A stretch of DNA of 64,000 bases, taken from Anas platyrhynchos (taxonomy: Eukaryota; Chordata; Aves; Anseriformes; Anatidae). The notes beneath the pieces are model-generated. The model was not told the DNA's origin, ran no database searches, and was given only the letters and a program-made list of their open reading frames with translations. Within the stretch, counting starts at the first letter, position 1. Each line of letters begins with the position of its first letter. The translations under genes were made by a program, and so were the position numbers. The DNA lies in NCBI RefSeq assembly GCF_047663525.1, contig NC_092616.1:3137501-3201500 (forward strand), read 5' to 3'. Shown here piece after piece: positions 1 to 11,502 of the stretch.

Positions 1-660
1 GATCTGAGAGCAGTGGCTGGCACACAAGATGGTTGTGCTGTTCTTTAGAGGAACCGTAGCAGGCTGGAGAACCTGGCAGAGAGGAACCACGTGAAATTCA
101 GTGAAATGTTCCAGCAGGAAGTGAAATGTTCCAGCAGGAAGGACACCCAGCACCAAGACATTGCTTGGGGCCAACCAGCTAGAAATCAGCTTGGTAGTGA
201 AGGATCTGGGTTTTCTGGTGGTCAACAACATAAACAGGAGCCAGTCGTGTGTCATTACATCAAAGAAGGCCTCCAGCACCCTGGGCTTCATTATTATGAG
301 CCTTGCCAGCACATTGAGGAAATTGGTCCTACCTCTTTACTCAGCCCTGCTGAGGCCACACCCAGGGTGCAGTGTGCAGATCTGGTCTGCCCTGTGCAAG
401 AAAGACCTGGATGTAGTGCAATGTTTCCAGTAAATGCCAAAAAGATGCTTGAGAGATTGAAGCATCGTCAGATGAGGAGAGGCTGGGAGAGCTGGGAGTG
501 TTCAGCCTGGAGAATGTCTGGGGGGTTCTTGTCCATGTTATGTGAAGACCTGATGAAAGGATATCAGATAAGGCAGCCCGAGTTTTTTTTGTGGTGCTCA
601 GTGACAGGACATGAGGCAATGGGTACCAAATGAAACATCAGTAATTTCACCTGAACAGGA
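1..660 (+). repeat. CR1 LINE fragment (3' part of ORF2 and 3' UTR), diverged
   Basis: The text follows the usual CR1 reverse-transcriptase C-terminal order: a stretch resembling the conserved 'rdleRLENLAERN' segment, a degenerate 'MSQQCA-KKAN-IL-CIR' segment around 215-300, 'LYSALLRPHPGCSVQIWS' around 330-400, then the 'GDRT-GNG' region near 600. The frame is broken many times, so this is an old, dead copy. It runs off the left edge of the window. Boundaries are approximate. Confidence 0.75.
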
Positions 661-1573
661 AAGCCTGAAAGTGGGCTGTGGTGCCCATGGGGTGATCCCG
701 CATGGCAGTGCTGGTCTGGGTGGGAAGCAAAGCCAGCCAGGTGGGGGTCCCTCCTGTTAATCCCTCTCCCCAAGGCCTATGGATATGGCAGGAGACTGAA
801 GAGATGATGGTGCATTGCCAGTGACTCTAGATGTGACCGCTGGTGGTACTTCACTAACAATGACATGAGTCACTGCCAGTTTCCCTTCCCTGTGCCTGCT
901 GTGCTCCAACCCTCTCCTCTAGGGCTGCATAGTCCTTGCTTACCTGGGAATACTTCAGGTTAGAACTCACTTTATCCACACAGATGCATGGATTCAGTGC
1001 TTTCTTTTTTGCCACTACCTTGTCTGATCTCTCACTTTGCTGGAATCTGGTCACCACAGGCTCACACTGTCCGTGGAGGTTTTCCTGGGCTCTCCTGGCA
1101 GATACAGGTTCTTCTCCTCATCTGCATGTCATGTGTATGACAGTCCTCGGTATGTAATACTGTGACCATTAAACATGACCATGAACTATTTGCTTATGAA
1201 TGCAAAGAGAAACAGTCCCTTCTGGGGAGCAATTCCTTGCTCTCACTTTCGAATAAGAGGCAAACCTTCAGGCACTGAACTGGGGAAATCTGTTTTTTTA
1301 CAGAAATGCAATGGGAGAGTACACACTGATAGGCTTCAAGTGAGAAAATACAGGTTAATTCCTTGGTAGCAATGGAAGGAATACAGATACTGGTGTAGGA
1401 GCAGAAGAAGCATAAAGAAAAAAATACTACTAATAATTGATAATTATTAATTAATAATCAATTAATAGAAATATACTAATAATGAGGGGAGAAAAAAAAA
1501 AAAAACAAAACACAACAACAAAAACTCAAGGACCAAATGGCAAATACTGGGGAGAGAAGGAAGAACGTTACGA
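661..1573. other. Intergenic sequence, 3' flank of OR1
   Basis: No coding region or known repeat was recognised. At about 1433-1465 there is an AT-only imperfect palindrome built on TTGATAATTATTAA / TTAATAATCAA, followed by a poly-A run at about 1492-1505. Both look like simple AT-rich DNA rather than a functional site. Confidence 0.4.
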
Positions 1574-2557
1574 CTATTGAAAACAATCCAGAATAACACT
1601 TTCCTGATAGCATAATTGGGAACATGTACAGATATGAACAATATATGAAATCACTTTTATAACAGCTCCCTTGAGCTCCTTGTTCCTCATGCTGTAGATG
1701 AGGGGGTTCAGTGCAGGGGGCATCACTGAGTACAGAACTGCCACTACCACATTCAAGAATGGGGAGGAGATGGAGGGGGGCTTCAGGTAGGAAAACATGG
1801 CTGTGCTGAGAAAAAGAGAGACCACGGCCAAGTGAGGGAGGCACGTGGAAAAGGATTTGTGCCGTCCCTGCACAGAGGGGATCCTCAGCACGACCCTGAA
1901 GATCTGCACATAGGACAGTACAATAAAAACAAAACACCCAAACCCAAAAAAGGCACTAACAATGACAAGCACAATTTCCCTGATGTAGGATTCTGTGCAG
2001 GAGAGCTTGAGAATCGAGGGGATTTCACAGAAGAACTGGTCCACAGCATTGCCTTGGCAGAGTGGCAATGAAAATGTATTGGAAGTTTGCAGGACAGCAT
2101 TGAGAAAGCCACTGCCCCAGGCAGCTGCTGCCATCTGGGCATAAGCTCTGCTGCCCAGGAGGCTTCCGTAGTGCAGGGGCTTGCAGATGGCAATGTAGCG
2201 GTCATAGGCCATGACAGTGAGAAGAAAATACTCTGCTGACATAAGAAAGGGGAAAAGGAAGACTTGGGCAGCGCATCCTGCATAGGAAATTGCCCTGGTA
2301 TCATGAAGGGAATTGGCCATGGCTTTGGGGACAGTGGTGGAGATGCAGCCCAGGTCGAGGAGGGCGAGGTTGAGGAGGAAGAAGTACATGGGGGTGTGGA
2401 GGCGGTGGTCACAGGCTACAGCGGTGAGGATGAGGCTGTTGCCCAGGAGGGCAGCCAGGTAGATGCCCAGGAAGAGCGCGAAGTGCAGGAGCTGCAGCTC
2501 CCGTGTGTCTGCGAATGCCAACAGGAGGAACTCGGTGATGGAGCTGCTGTTGGACAT
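1574..2557 (-). CDS. Olfactory receptor, family 14-like (OR14J1/OR14A16-like), intact (OR1)
   Basis: An intact single-exon G-protein-coupled odorant receptor of 327 residues, expected to act in the cilium membrane of olfactory neurons through G-olf. The start is the M of MSNSSSITEF, the start used by all paralogues here; an in-frame ATG ten codons upstream (2587) is probably in the 5' UTR. Visible marks are the N-glycosylation site at N3, GN40 in TM1, LHTPMYFFLLNL (about 53-64), C95 of the TM3 disulfide, the MAYDRY motif at about 116-121, KSFSTCLPHL before TM6 and PPALNPLIYSMRN in TM7. The C-terminal tail is about 15 residues longer than in the paralogues (311-314 residues), rich in Cys. A possible splice acceptor ending CCCCAG lies just 5' of the ATG. 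The family assignment is from protein similarity as recalled; the ligand is unknown. Confidence 0.93.
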   Translation of the reverse strand: MSNSSSITEFLLLAFADTRELQLLHFALFLGIYLAALLGNSLILTAVACDHRLHTPMYFFLLNLALLDLGCISTTVPKAMANSLHDTRAISYAGCAAQVFLFPFLMSAEYFLLTVMAYDRYIAICKPLHYGSLLGSRAYAQMAAAAWGSGFLNAVLQTSNTFSLPLCQGNAVDQFFCEIPSILKLSCTESYIREIVLVIVSAFFGFGCFVFIVLSYVQIFRVVLRIPSVQGRHKSFSTCLPHLAVVSLFLSTAMFSYLKPPSISSPFLNVVVAVLYSVMPPALNPLIYSMRNKELKGAVIKVISYIVHICTCSQLCYQESVILDCFQ

Positions 2558-2587
2558 CTCATGCCTCTGAGCCTGGGGAGCTTTCAA

Positions 2588-4130
2588 GATGGAAAAAACA
2601 ATGACATGTTAATACTGGCTCCCCAGTCTGAAATCTACTTCATTTCTCCTTGACCCTCTCCCTACCACACTCCCTCACTTTTTCTTCAGCTTCTTGAGTA
2701 ATATTTTATGAGGTTAAATATGATACTTAAGGATCAGGGACCTCCGCCTATAGGCTCAGGAGGAAGCAGCCTTGTCCTTCTGCAGTGGGTACATCAGAAC
2801 CTGGCAGGGGCTCCAAGTTATATTTTTAGAATTTGTCAGATGAAATCAATGCAGAAGGGCATACGGGGTGGTGTCCTAACAGGCCTAAAGAATGTGGAGG
2901 GCTGAAAGGACTTCTAGGACTTTTTGTTTTTTCCTACACAACCTCATCATGCCCAAGGAATGTCCTCTGAAATCAGAAGTCCTGAGGATTTCTGCTGCAC
3001 TCACAGTGAATGTTTACGAGAGCTGAGAGCCAAAGGGATTCACTCTGGCTGAAAGCAGGGTGAGGGGAGATGGCTGGGCTTGTGCCCAACGGCCCTGATC
3101 TTCCAGCTTTTGTTAATGGAGGGCAATCACATTTATGGTACCCTGAAAAGAGGGCAGACACTGCTGAGAGCAGAGGCGGTCATTGCCAATCCCTCAATGT
3201 GCAGCCTTTCTCAAGGTACCTAAGCAAGGTCTCAGCACCACACCTTTTGCCAAGGACACCTATCATTCATTTCACCAGTCCAGCAGCACATCCTTGCATG
3301 CAGTATCTCTTTGCTTCTTCCTGGTGCATTCACGTAACAGAGATACTACAGAAAAGATTTCTATCCTGCAGGGCAGCACACACCTTGGAAGGACATCCCA
3401 GGGAGACAGACAAGTGTCCTAATGATGGTGTCTCATTAAGGGAAAGTCAGCTCATTCCCCAGCCTCACAGAATGCATTGCCCACAGCCCCAGGCTGCTGC
3501 TCTCAGTCCCCCTGCACCACAGAGGGAAATGGGCACGTGGCTGGAGAGATGCACCTCTGCTCTGCTGGAACTGTGGCTGCAGAGGACGTGCTTCATGCCC
3601 TGGACACACAACAGTGACTGCAGGGGCTTTCCAGTGTGGGACAGGAGGCAAGAGGGCTTGCTCAGAGGAAGGGGGCTGCAATGTAGGGAATAATACAGAC
3701 TTTTCTGAGAAGTTCTCCCTCTGACAACATATCCGTTTTACCTTCTGCCTGAAGATTTTATAACTGGGGGATGTTTCCATGTCCCATGGTCTTTTCCCCA
3801 TCTGTGTTCAGAGCCCTCATGCCAACCTCTTTGCCCTTCAGAAACCAGCAGTTCCCAGAGCACTGCCTAGGTGCATATCCATCTTTGCAGATAGAAAACA
3901 GCCTGTCAGAAAGCCCTGAGAGGTACAGTAAAGTTGCCAGTGAAGCTGGCCATAAACAAAGGAGAGGCTGTAGGCAATTTATAAGCCTTCTTACAAACCC
4001 ACTGATCATCAAAGGAACAGTTCAGGAACCTTAGAGATGTGTTGGAACTTCACAGTTCCTTTTCCATTTCTTTCTGCAACCTCACCCAATCCTGCAAGTG
4101 CTGGAAAGAGAAAAGGAAGCAGAAAATCCC
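2588..4130. other. Intergenic sequence upstream of OR1
   Basis: This is the 5' side of OR1. No coding region, RNA gene or repeat could be recognised. Open frames here are short, lack family features and do not recur in the other OR cassettes. Confidence 0.4.
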
Positions 4131-4148
4131 TGCCTTGACCATCCTCGT

Positions 4149-4151
4149 GAA

Positions 4152-4182
<31 letters not shown>

Positions 4183-4185
4183 ATG
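4149..4185. repeat. (AATA)n microsatellite
   Basis: About nine perfect tandem copies of the tetranucleotide AAAT/ATAA, seen directly. Confidence 0.95.
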
Positions 4186-4759
4186 TGAAATGCCCTGTGG
4201 GTGTGCTGTGTATCTGTGAGCAGTCCGCCCCAGGCAGCAGCCTCCCACCAGCAGCAGGACCCTGCCCTGCCAGGGGGGGCTCCTTCCACCCACAGCTTCT
4301 CCCCGCAGCGCCCTGGGCAGCTCCCCGGGCAGGCTGAGTGCTGAGCCTGGCAGGCGGCAGAGGTCCTGCCCCGGCACACAGCCCCTGGGCCACAGCAGGG
4401 ACCCTGCTCTGCACCACAGCCCTGGACACCCCTGCCTGCACCCCCGGCTTCACAACCTGCAGCTGGCCTGTGACAAGGGAGCTCTCAGGGCCTCCACGCT
4501 GACGCTGCAGCTCGGAAGCCCTGCTCTGGAGCATGTCCTTCTCTGTATTAAAGAAACACGCAGTGTCTCCAGCCTGTCCTGCTCTGGGACAATCCATGTC
4601 TAGGACACCTCCAGGATATTCCAGTGCATTGCAATGCACTTAAACTTACCATGTAAAGGTTGCTAGAATTGCTCCTCCAGTGTATTCTCAGCTTTCTAAC
4701 ACTCCACACAGTCTTAAACAACTCTCCCTTCTCTCCCCTCCCAGTGCCAGCTGCAGGCA

Positions 4760-4935
4760 GTGCCCCCAGCCCTGCTGCGCTGTGCAGAGGAGCTGCTCCT
4801 GGGCAGAGCTGTCTCTCTGCAGCGCTGCCCGCTTGCCAGGAGCTCCCCTTGGGCCCAGGAGCCCGGCCCAGCTCAGCAGCAGAGGCCCAGCCCAAGGCCT
4901 CCCTTGCTCTGCCCCCCACCAGGCTCCCTGCACAT
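4760..4935 (-). promoter_or_regulatory. OR-upstream shared element 1, copy for OR1
   Basis: A GC-rich block found in the same orientation upstream of five of the six OR genes. Read on the minus strand it contains GGGCTGGGCCTCTGCTGCTG, GAGCTCCTGGCAAGCGGGCA and CAGCTCTGCCCAGGAGCAGC in that order. Here it lies about 2.2 kb 5' of the OR1 start. It may hold the promoter or an untranslated 5' exon, or may simply be flank carried along with each duplication. Conservation is observed; the regulatory role is inferred. Confidence 0.5.
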
Positions 4936-5084
4936 GGTCCTGGGGCTCCAGGGCTCACGGCTCCCGGATGGCAGCAGGGTCTCTCCTGGGGAAAACACTT
5001 GGAAGCAGACAAAGCAAACACTGACTGGCCCTCTCTAAACACTGTGCTGACTGATTCCTGTAGCAGGAAGTGCCCTACTTGGGT

Positions 5085-6080
5085 GTGCAGGGCTATGGGA
5101 TGTGCCAAAGTTCCTCTCTTTTGTTCAACTTATTCATCAGTGAAGTGGATGATGTAACAGAGTGCACCCTCAGCAACTTTGTTGATGACACAAAGCTGGG
5201 AGGAGTGGCTGATACCCCAGAGGCCTGTGCTGCCATTCAGAGGGACCTTGAGAGGCTGGAGAGATAAGCTGAGAGGAACCCCAAAAAGTTTAAGAAGGGC
5301 AAGTGCTGGGTCCTGTCTCTTTCCTAGGGAGTAATAACCCCCAGCACCAGTACAGGCTGGGAATGACCTGCTGGAGAGCAGCTCTGCAGAGAAGGACCTG
5401 GGAGTCTCAGGGGACAGCAGGCTGACCATGAGCCAGCAGTGTGCCCTTGTGGCCAAGAAGGCCAACGGGATCCTGGAGTGCATTCGGAAAAGTGTTGCCA
5501 GCAGGCCAAGGGAGGTGATCCTCCCCTTCTACTCAGCCTGTACTGGTGCTTAGGGTTATTCCTCACAGGGAAGGAGACACCACCTTTTCTTTGTGATGTC
5601 AAATGCATAAGAATCCTGACAGGGTCAGAAAAGTGGCTAGGAGGGAGAGGAAGGTGATTGTCCCCTTCTACTCTGTTATTGTGAGACCCCACCTGGAATA
5701 CTGCATGCAGGCCTAGGGCCCCCAGCACAAGAACCATGTGGAGCTCTTGGAACGGGTCCAGAGGAGGGCCACTCGGATGATCAGAGGGCTGGAGCATCTC
5801 CCCTTTGCAGAAAGGTTGAGGGAACTGAGCTTGTTTAGCTTGGAGAAGAGAAGGCTCAGGGAGACCTCAACAGGGAGGGAATGCCTGTTTACATGTGTTG
5901 ATAGCGATAGGACAAGGGGGAATGGTTTTAAACTAAGATGGAGGAGATTTAGGTTAAGTATTAGGAGGAAGTTTTTCACTCAGAGGAAGGTGAGACACGT
6001 TGCACAGAGAGGCTGAGGATGCCCCATCCCTGGAGGCATTCAAGGCTAGGCTGGATGCATCTCTGGGAAGCATGCTCTAG
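5085..6080 (+). repeat. CR1 LINE, 3' part of ORF2
   Basis: Recognisable reverse-transcriptase segments appear in order: 'FNLFISEVDDVTECTLSNFVDDTKLGGVADTPE' region with the catalytic FVDD box (about 5128-5220), '[21 protein letters not shown]' (about 5430-5490), then '[23 protein letters not shown]' (about 5738-5805) and the conserved 3' segment. Frames are broken and the 3' terminal repeat is missing, with the break at about 6080. A related CR1 sits at the same place next to the second duplication unit (52.2-54.2 kb), so it may predate that duplication. Confidence 0.85.
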
Positions 6081-7529
6081 TGGTCAGCAAAACCTGACAG
6101 CCACAGGACCACCCCTTTGGGAAGGGGCTCCTGACACCCTCACCTTTGGGGGAGAGCTGCAGGAGCACTGGGAACAGAGAAGTCATGTCAGAGGCGATGG
6201 TCACCCTCCAGCAGCCCTCCATCTCGCTTGCTGCTGGCCCTCAGCTCAGGACAAGGGATGCCCGCCCTGGCTCCTCAACCACAGCTCCTTTGCAAGGTGC
6301 CCCTGCTCCTCCCTCCGCCCGTCAGCGAGGGTCGCCCAGTGCAAGCTTGCTGCCTGCTGACCCCACTCCTGGCCACAGAAGGACAGCGCTGGGGAGCACC
6401 CAAGCAGTGCCCAGCAGGGACCAGGCCTTGCAGGGAAGTGCCGGCACTGCCGCTGCTCCAGTGACGATATCCTGGTGATGCAGTGCACCCCCTGTGACAT
6501 CAGCATGTGTCATTTGAAGTCCTATAAGGTCAGCAGCAAGGAGACAGAACAACCTGGGAGAGAAATGAGGGGTTTGCCTTCTTCTCCTGAGAAAAAAATA
6601 CCTCCTTTCTACCCTGTTATATTCCAGCATTTCCTGACAAATCTGCCAGGAGCATCTTCAAATGTTGACAAAACCCATGGAATAAAGGAAGTGGAGCACT
6701 GAAGAAGTCCCTGCTGTGTCCCTGCATCAACATGCCTCTGTTTCTGGGAGCCCTCCCAGGAAGTTGGGGTTTGAAGCTTGTCCTGGGGCTGGGCTTTTTT
6801 CAAAAGATGGGAGTGAAGGCACCTGGGATACAGCAGGCCCTCAGTATACCTGAATTCCTCTTCACTGCATGTCACTCACTTGGAGAAGTAGTAGGTCTTA
6901 TACGGAGGAATTGCAGCGCATGCCAGGGCCTTCCTTCCCAGATATCACACGGGACTCTGAGATTTCAGAAGGCCTCAGCACCATCCCCCGGTCTCCCATG
7001 CAGGAGGCAGAGGTGGTACATGAGGGAATGGCAAACGTATTCGCTGTTTATCATTCGTGCTTGTCTCTTCTGAAGAATCTGCCCCCATCCAGCACAGCAC
7101 CCCAGGCTGAGGGACCTGTCCCCCCACACCTCAGCAGCTCTTCCATCAATGTCCCAGCCCTGTGACAGCAGGCGGGGATCCAGCTCCTCCTGCCTGTGCC
7201 CCAGGCTGAGGGCATTGGGGCACATCTGGGCTGCAGCACCTCAGCTGTGGCACAAGGGCCAAACTCAGACTTGTCCCAGACCTCGTGCCAAGAACCTGGG
7301 CATGCACAGACTTTCCATCACAGCTGCCGTGGATGCCAGATGGCCAGAGGAGGATGAAATTAGGGGTCCCATGGAGGGCAATCCCTGGTGTTTCTAAGAA
7401 GAGTCTGAGAGTCACAATCTGTCAGAGTGAGGGTTACAAGGACACTTTCCTTGTAACCACCACCACCCTTGCAATGTCAGTAGGGTCTGTGTGCCCTGGG
7501 CTCTTGGACATGTCCCCAGCGAGCTGCCC

Positions 7530-7660
7530 CTGGGCAGAGCCCTGCTGCCAGGAGGTGTCTGCAGGGCAGAGCTGAGCACCCAGCGGGTGGGATGGGGGCT
7601 GTGAGCTGCAGGCAGGAGGCGTGGGGACAGAGACCCAGCTGCAGGCAGGGACAGCTGCAG
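7530..7660 (+). promoter_or_regulatory. OR-upstream shared element 2, copy for OR2
   Basis: A second block shared between cassettes, with the core GGTGTCTGCAGGGCAGAGCT followed by CACCCAGCGGGTGGGATGGG. Copies are found upstream of OR2, OR3, OR4 and OR6, about 0.7-1.1 kb from each start and oriented with the gene. Its function is unknown; it may contain 5' UTR or promoter sequence. Confidence 0.4.
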
Positions 7661-8606
7661 GCAGCACAGCCATGGGCAGGGAATGGCAGGACATTGCTAA
7701 CAGAATAGTCTGGCACCTCTCTGCCCTCTAGGCCACATGACTCATAACCTCAGTACCAGGACCTCACTCACAGCAGGCTCTTCTGAGTTCCTGTTGGTCC
7801 CTCGCCTTGCCTCCCCTGGCAGAAGCCCTGTGCCATTCCTCTCTCTTCTTGGAGCTGCAGCTGCTGTTCTTGCTTTATGGCTCCCTGCAGATCTGGCTTT
7901 CATTTGCAGCTCAAGCACTGACCCTCTGGGTCCCACCACACAGATGTGTCCATAGGAGGAAGGTCCCCAGAGTTCCCCTTCTAACCTGTGGGGCTCTCGG
8001 CATTGTGGTCCGTGGGGCACAGACAAAGCTGTATCTCCTTCCAGGGACTTTCTGAGGCAACAATCACTGAGCAGCTCAATGTGGGTAACTCGACTGAGCC
8101 CTAGAGGAGTCTGGCTGAGACCCGGGTAGATGGACAGACTGGTTATCCTCACTGCACTAAGGACAGTCACTTTGCCTTCCGGGACTCACAAAAGCTCACC
8201 TGGTATACCTTACAAGTGCCAGGGTTTTCTACCCTCTAAAAATGCTCCTGAGTGTGATGCAGATAGAACAAATAAATCACAAGTACATCAGTAAAGAGTG
8301 TTGAGAGTGGTAATGCTGTGAAGTCCAATACATCAGAGGTAGATTTAATCAGAGATCACTCCTGGTTTCTTTTTGTGTAGAGCTGTAGGACAGGTCTGAA
8401 TCCTCCAGCACACACAGCAGAGACCGCTGCTCCCAGGGCCACATTCCTCCAGCACCAACCAGATCTCAGGCAAGGGAGCAAAAGAAACGCCTCAGAAAGG
8501 GGAAAGTCACTGTAGAGGTGTTTGGACGGGAACAGCATTAGGTTTTATGTCTTAATAATCACTGTCTTTTCTTCCTTGGGTAGTCCCCCTGGTCCAGGAA
8601 GATCAG

Positions 8607-9542
8607 ATGTCCAACAGCAGCTCCATCACTGAGTTCCTCCTCCTGGCATTCACAGACACACAGGAGCTGCAGCTCCTGCACTTTGTGCTCTTCCTGGGCA
8701 TCTACCTGGCTGCCCTCCTGGGCAACGGCCTCATCCTCACCACTGTAGCCTGCGACCACCACCTCCACACCCCCATGTACTTCTTCCTCCTCAACCTCTC
8801 CGTGATTGACCTGGGCTCCATTTCTACCACTGTCCCCAAAACCATGGCCAATTCCCTCTGGGATACCAGGGCCATTTCCTATGCAGGGTGTGCTTCTCAG
8901 GTCTTCTTTTTTGTTTTCTTGATTGGAGCAGAGTATTTCCTTCTCACCATCATGGCCTATGACTGCTACGTTGCCATCTGCAAGCCCCTGCACTACGGGA
9001 GCCTCCTGGGCAGCAGAGCTTGTGCCCAGATGGCAGCAGCTGCCTGGGGCAGTACTTTTCTCTATGCTCTGCTGCACACAGCCAATACATTTTCCCTGTC
9101 CCTCTGCCAAGGTAATGCTGTGAAACAGTTCTTCTGTGAAATCCCCCAGATCCTCAAGCTCTCCTGTTCACACTCCTACCTCAGGGAAATTGGGCTTCTC
9201 TCAGTTAGTTGTTTTCTGTTCTGGGGGTGTTTTGCTTTCATTCTTTTCTCCTATGTACAGATTTTCATGGCTGTGCTGAGGATGCCCTCTGAGCAGGGCC
9301 GGCACAAACTCTTCTCCACATGCCTCCCTCACCTGGCTGTGGTCTTTCTGTTTCTCAGCACTGCCATGCTTGCCTATCTGAAGCCCCCTTCCATCTCCTC
9401 CCCATCCCTGAACCTGGTGATGGCTTTCCTGTACTCGGTGATGCCCCCAGCCATGAACCCCCTCATCTACAGCATGAGGAACCAGGAGCTCAAGAATGGC
9501 ATTAGGAAAGTGATGTCATGGATCTTTTTCAGGATATGCTGA
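8607..9542 (+). CDS. Olfactory receptor, family 14-like, full length but DRY motif mutated (OR2)
   Basis: A full-length single-exon receptor frame of 311 residues, starting MSNSSSITEF. A splice acceptor ending GTCCAG (AG at 8596-8597) lies ten bases 5' of the ATG. It differs from OR6 at 15 of 311 residues by direct comparison. Seven membrane segments, the N3 glycosylation site, GN40 and NPLIYSMRN are intact. The key oddity is residue 120: the arginine of the DRY motif is cysteine (MAYDCYVAICK), from a CGC to TGC change at 8964, a typical CpG transition. That arginine is needed for normal G-protein coupling in class A receptors, so the product may not signal. This cassette also lacks shared upstream element 1. 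It may be a full-length pseudogene in the making. Confidence 0.88.
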   Translation: MSNSSSITEFLLLAFTDTQELQLLHFVLFLGIYLAALLGNGLILTTVACDHHLHTPMYFFLLNLSVIDLGSISTTVPKTMANSLWDTRAISYAGCASQVFFFVFLIGAEYFLLTIMAYDCYVAICKPLHYGSLLGSRACAQMAAAAWGSTFLYALLHTANTFSLSLCQGNAVKQFFCEIPQILKLSCSHSYLREIGLLSVSCFLFWGCFAFILFSYVQIFMAVLRMPSEQGRHKLFSTCLPHLAVVFLFLSTAMLAYLKPPSISSPSLNLVMAFLYSVMPPAMNPLIYSMRNQELKNGIRKVMSWIFFRIC

Positions 9543-10898
9543 GGAAACTCATTGTGCCTTTCCGCAGCTATGAACTGCTTCTTTCCTTCTTCAGATGAAT
9601 TACTGTTTATGTAAAGACATGGAAAGCCTTTCTTAACTTCTGGAGGGATTTGTTTGGTTTTGTTTTTCTATTTCCCTGTGTGATAATGTTTTCCACAAAG
9701 AAATGCTGTTTTTCATCCTGTTGTACTCAATTACCAACATGTAAGAGAACCATGAAAAGGACCCTAAAGGTCATGTAATTTCAGCCCCTCTCTTCTGGGC
9801 AGGGTTGCCAAGCACTAAAGTAGGCTGCATGGAGCCACATCCAGCCTGATGGATATCTTGTGTGACTCTGAGGCTTTGCATAAATAAGGAGCCAGAGTCT
9901 TTGTGTATTTAAACAAAATAAATGAAACCAAAACAACTTCTTTGTCTGAGACCCACTCGCAGCTGATCAGGAAGTAATGGGAATAGCAAACACCCTTCTG
10001 GCTGCAGCAGCTCGGGGCAGGCTGCCCTGGCTCTGGGGTAGTAGGAGATGCTTGAGGACCTCCAGGGATGGCACGGAGGGGCGGCAAGCCTCTGAGGATC
10101 TTCTGCAGAAGAGAGCAGGGGGCACAGCAGGGGACACTGACCTCTGTACGCTTGTGCCATGGATGTCCGCATCTGTGGGGCTGAGCCCTCTGTGCCCCAG
10201 GAGCTGCTGTGGTCTTCAGAGGGGCTGTGGCTGTGGTGGCAGTGCCCAGAGCCCTGCAGTAACCTACAGTGGGCACTGCCATGGGGCTAGTGCCGCTGGG
10301 CTGGGCAAAAGGCAGGCAGGTGAGCAGAGGGCAGGGAGGTGGGCAGGGGGCAGGGAGGTCAAGAGCTGGCACTCAAAACCTGTGTCAGGGGAATGGCCAG
10401 CCATGCCAGTCTTGGTCATGGCCCATAGACCTGCAGACCTGGAGCTGGGCTGTCTGCAGATGCCCCCATGGGACGTGGCTGGGTCAGGGCAGAGCCGTGG
10501 GCTGGAGGAGGCTGGAAAGGAAGGAGGGCCATGGCAGGAGGGGACCATTAGGACATTGCAATCCTAATGACATTACAATCCTAATGCCATTAGGATTGTA
10601 AAGTGCAGAGCTCACCTGGAAGTGGTGTTACCAAGAAAAGTCAAGAGCAAAGAGAAGAGCTGGCTCAGATTTCTCACCCAGCTCACCCAGGGCTCGTCCT
10701 GAGCAAGGCGGCCACGAACCCTTCCTGCCCTCCTGCCTGCCCCACGCCGCCAGGTGGCTGTAGCAGAGGGGACCCCCAGCCAGCCCCTCGATGGGGCTCT
10801 GCCAGCCCCTCGCCCTCCCCTCTGCAGTGACGTCATTGCTGCCCAGGGGGCTCTCTGATGCGTGGGATGATGTCACAGTGCCTGCCGGCCAGCCCTTC

Positions 10899-11495
10899 TG
10901 TCCTGGTTTCAGTTAGAACAGAATTAATTTTCTTCCTAGTAGCTGGTGGAATGCTGTGTTTTGGCTTAGGATGAGAAGAGTGCTGATAACACCCCGATGC
11001 TTTAATTGTTGCAGAGCAGTGCTTATACTAAGCCAAGGACATCTCAGCCTTTTGCTCTGCCCTGCCAACGGGCGGGCTGGGGGTGCAGTAAGAGCTGGGA
11101 GGGGACAGACCCGGGACAGGTGACCCAAACTAGCCAAAGGGGTATTCCATACCATCTGACGTCATGCTAAACAATATATAGGGGTGGCTAGCCGGGGGGA
11201 CGGGGCCGGACTGCTCGGGGTTAGGCTGGGCATCGGTCAGCGAGTGGTGAGCAATTGCATTGTGCATCACTTGTTTGTACATATTATTATTATTTCCCTA
11301 TTATCACCATATTATTATTATTGTTATTATTGTTATTATTATTTTGTTATTATTATTTTCCTGTCTTATTAAACTGTCTTTATCTCAACTCACGGGCTTC
11401 ACTTTCCATTTCTCTCCCCCGTCCCAGAGAGGGAGGGGGGAGGGTGAGCGAACGGCTGCGTGGTGTTTAGCTGCCGGCCGGGTTAAACCACGACA
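10899..11495 (+). repeat. 5' LTR of the provirus (597 bp)
   Basis: Begins TGTCCTGG and ends CCACGACA, with the standard TG...CA termini. It contains TGACGTCA and TATATA in U3, a (ATT)n-rich tract at about 11,280-11,375, and an ATTAAA polyadenylation signal at about 11,368 followed by the U5 region. It matches the 3' LTR almost throughout. Confidence 0.95.
11157..11180 (+). promoter_or_regulatory. LTR core promoter: CRE plus TATA box
   Basis: A perfect palindromic cAMP-response element TGACGTCA (11,157-11,164) lies ten bases upstream of a TATATA box (11,175-11,180). Both are preserved in the 3' LTR (18,041-18,048 and 18,059-18,064). CREB/ATF-family factors bind this octamer; its use by this element is inferred. 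Confidence 0.65.
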
Positions 11496-11502
11496 GTCAT
11501 TT

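Larger units (their letters stand above)
6100..10898 (+). repeat. Direct segmental duplication, unit A (carries OR2)
   Basis: This unit matches 54,480-60,712 in the same orientation. Near-identical blocks include 6130-6500 with 54,490-54,860, 6725-6880 with 55,075-55,225, 7490-8600 with 57,445-58,570, the OR gene itself, and 9543-10,560 with 59,510-60,510. Unit A lacks sequence corresponding to about 56,300-57,360, and the stretch at about 7090-7420 takes its place. The match ends exactly at the 5' LTR of the provirus at 10,899, whereas unit B continues through the equivalent point. Apart from OR2 no gene was recognised in it. Confidence 0.8.

Noticed and set aside
1433-1465. AT palindrome as a replication or regulatory site
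   Set aside because: It is imperfect, embedded in simple AT-rich DNA, and not repeated near the other OR genes.
8559-9110. Long antisense frame opposite OR2 (and matching ones opposite OR1, OR3, OR4, OR5 and OR6), rich in Glu and Val
   Set aside because: It recurs only because the OR coding sequence is conserved; it mirrors the TM1-TM4 codons and has no features of its own.
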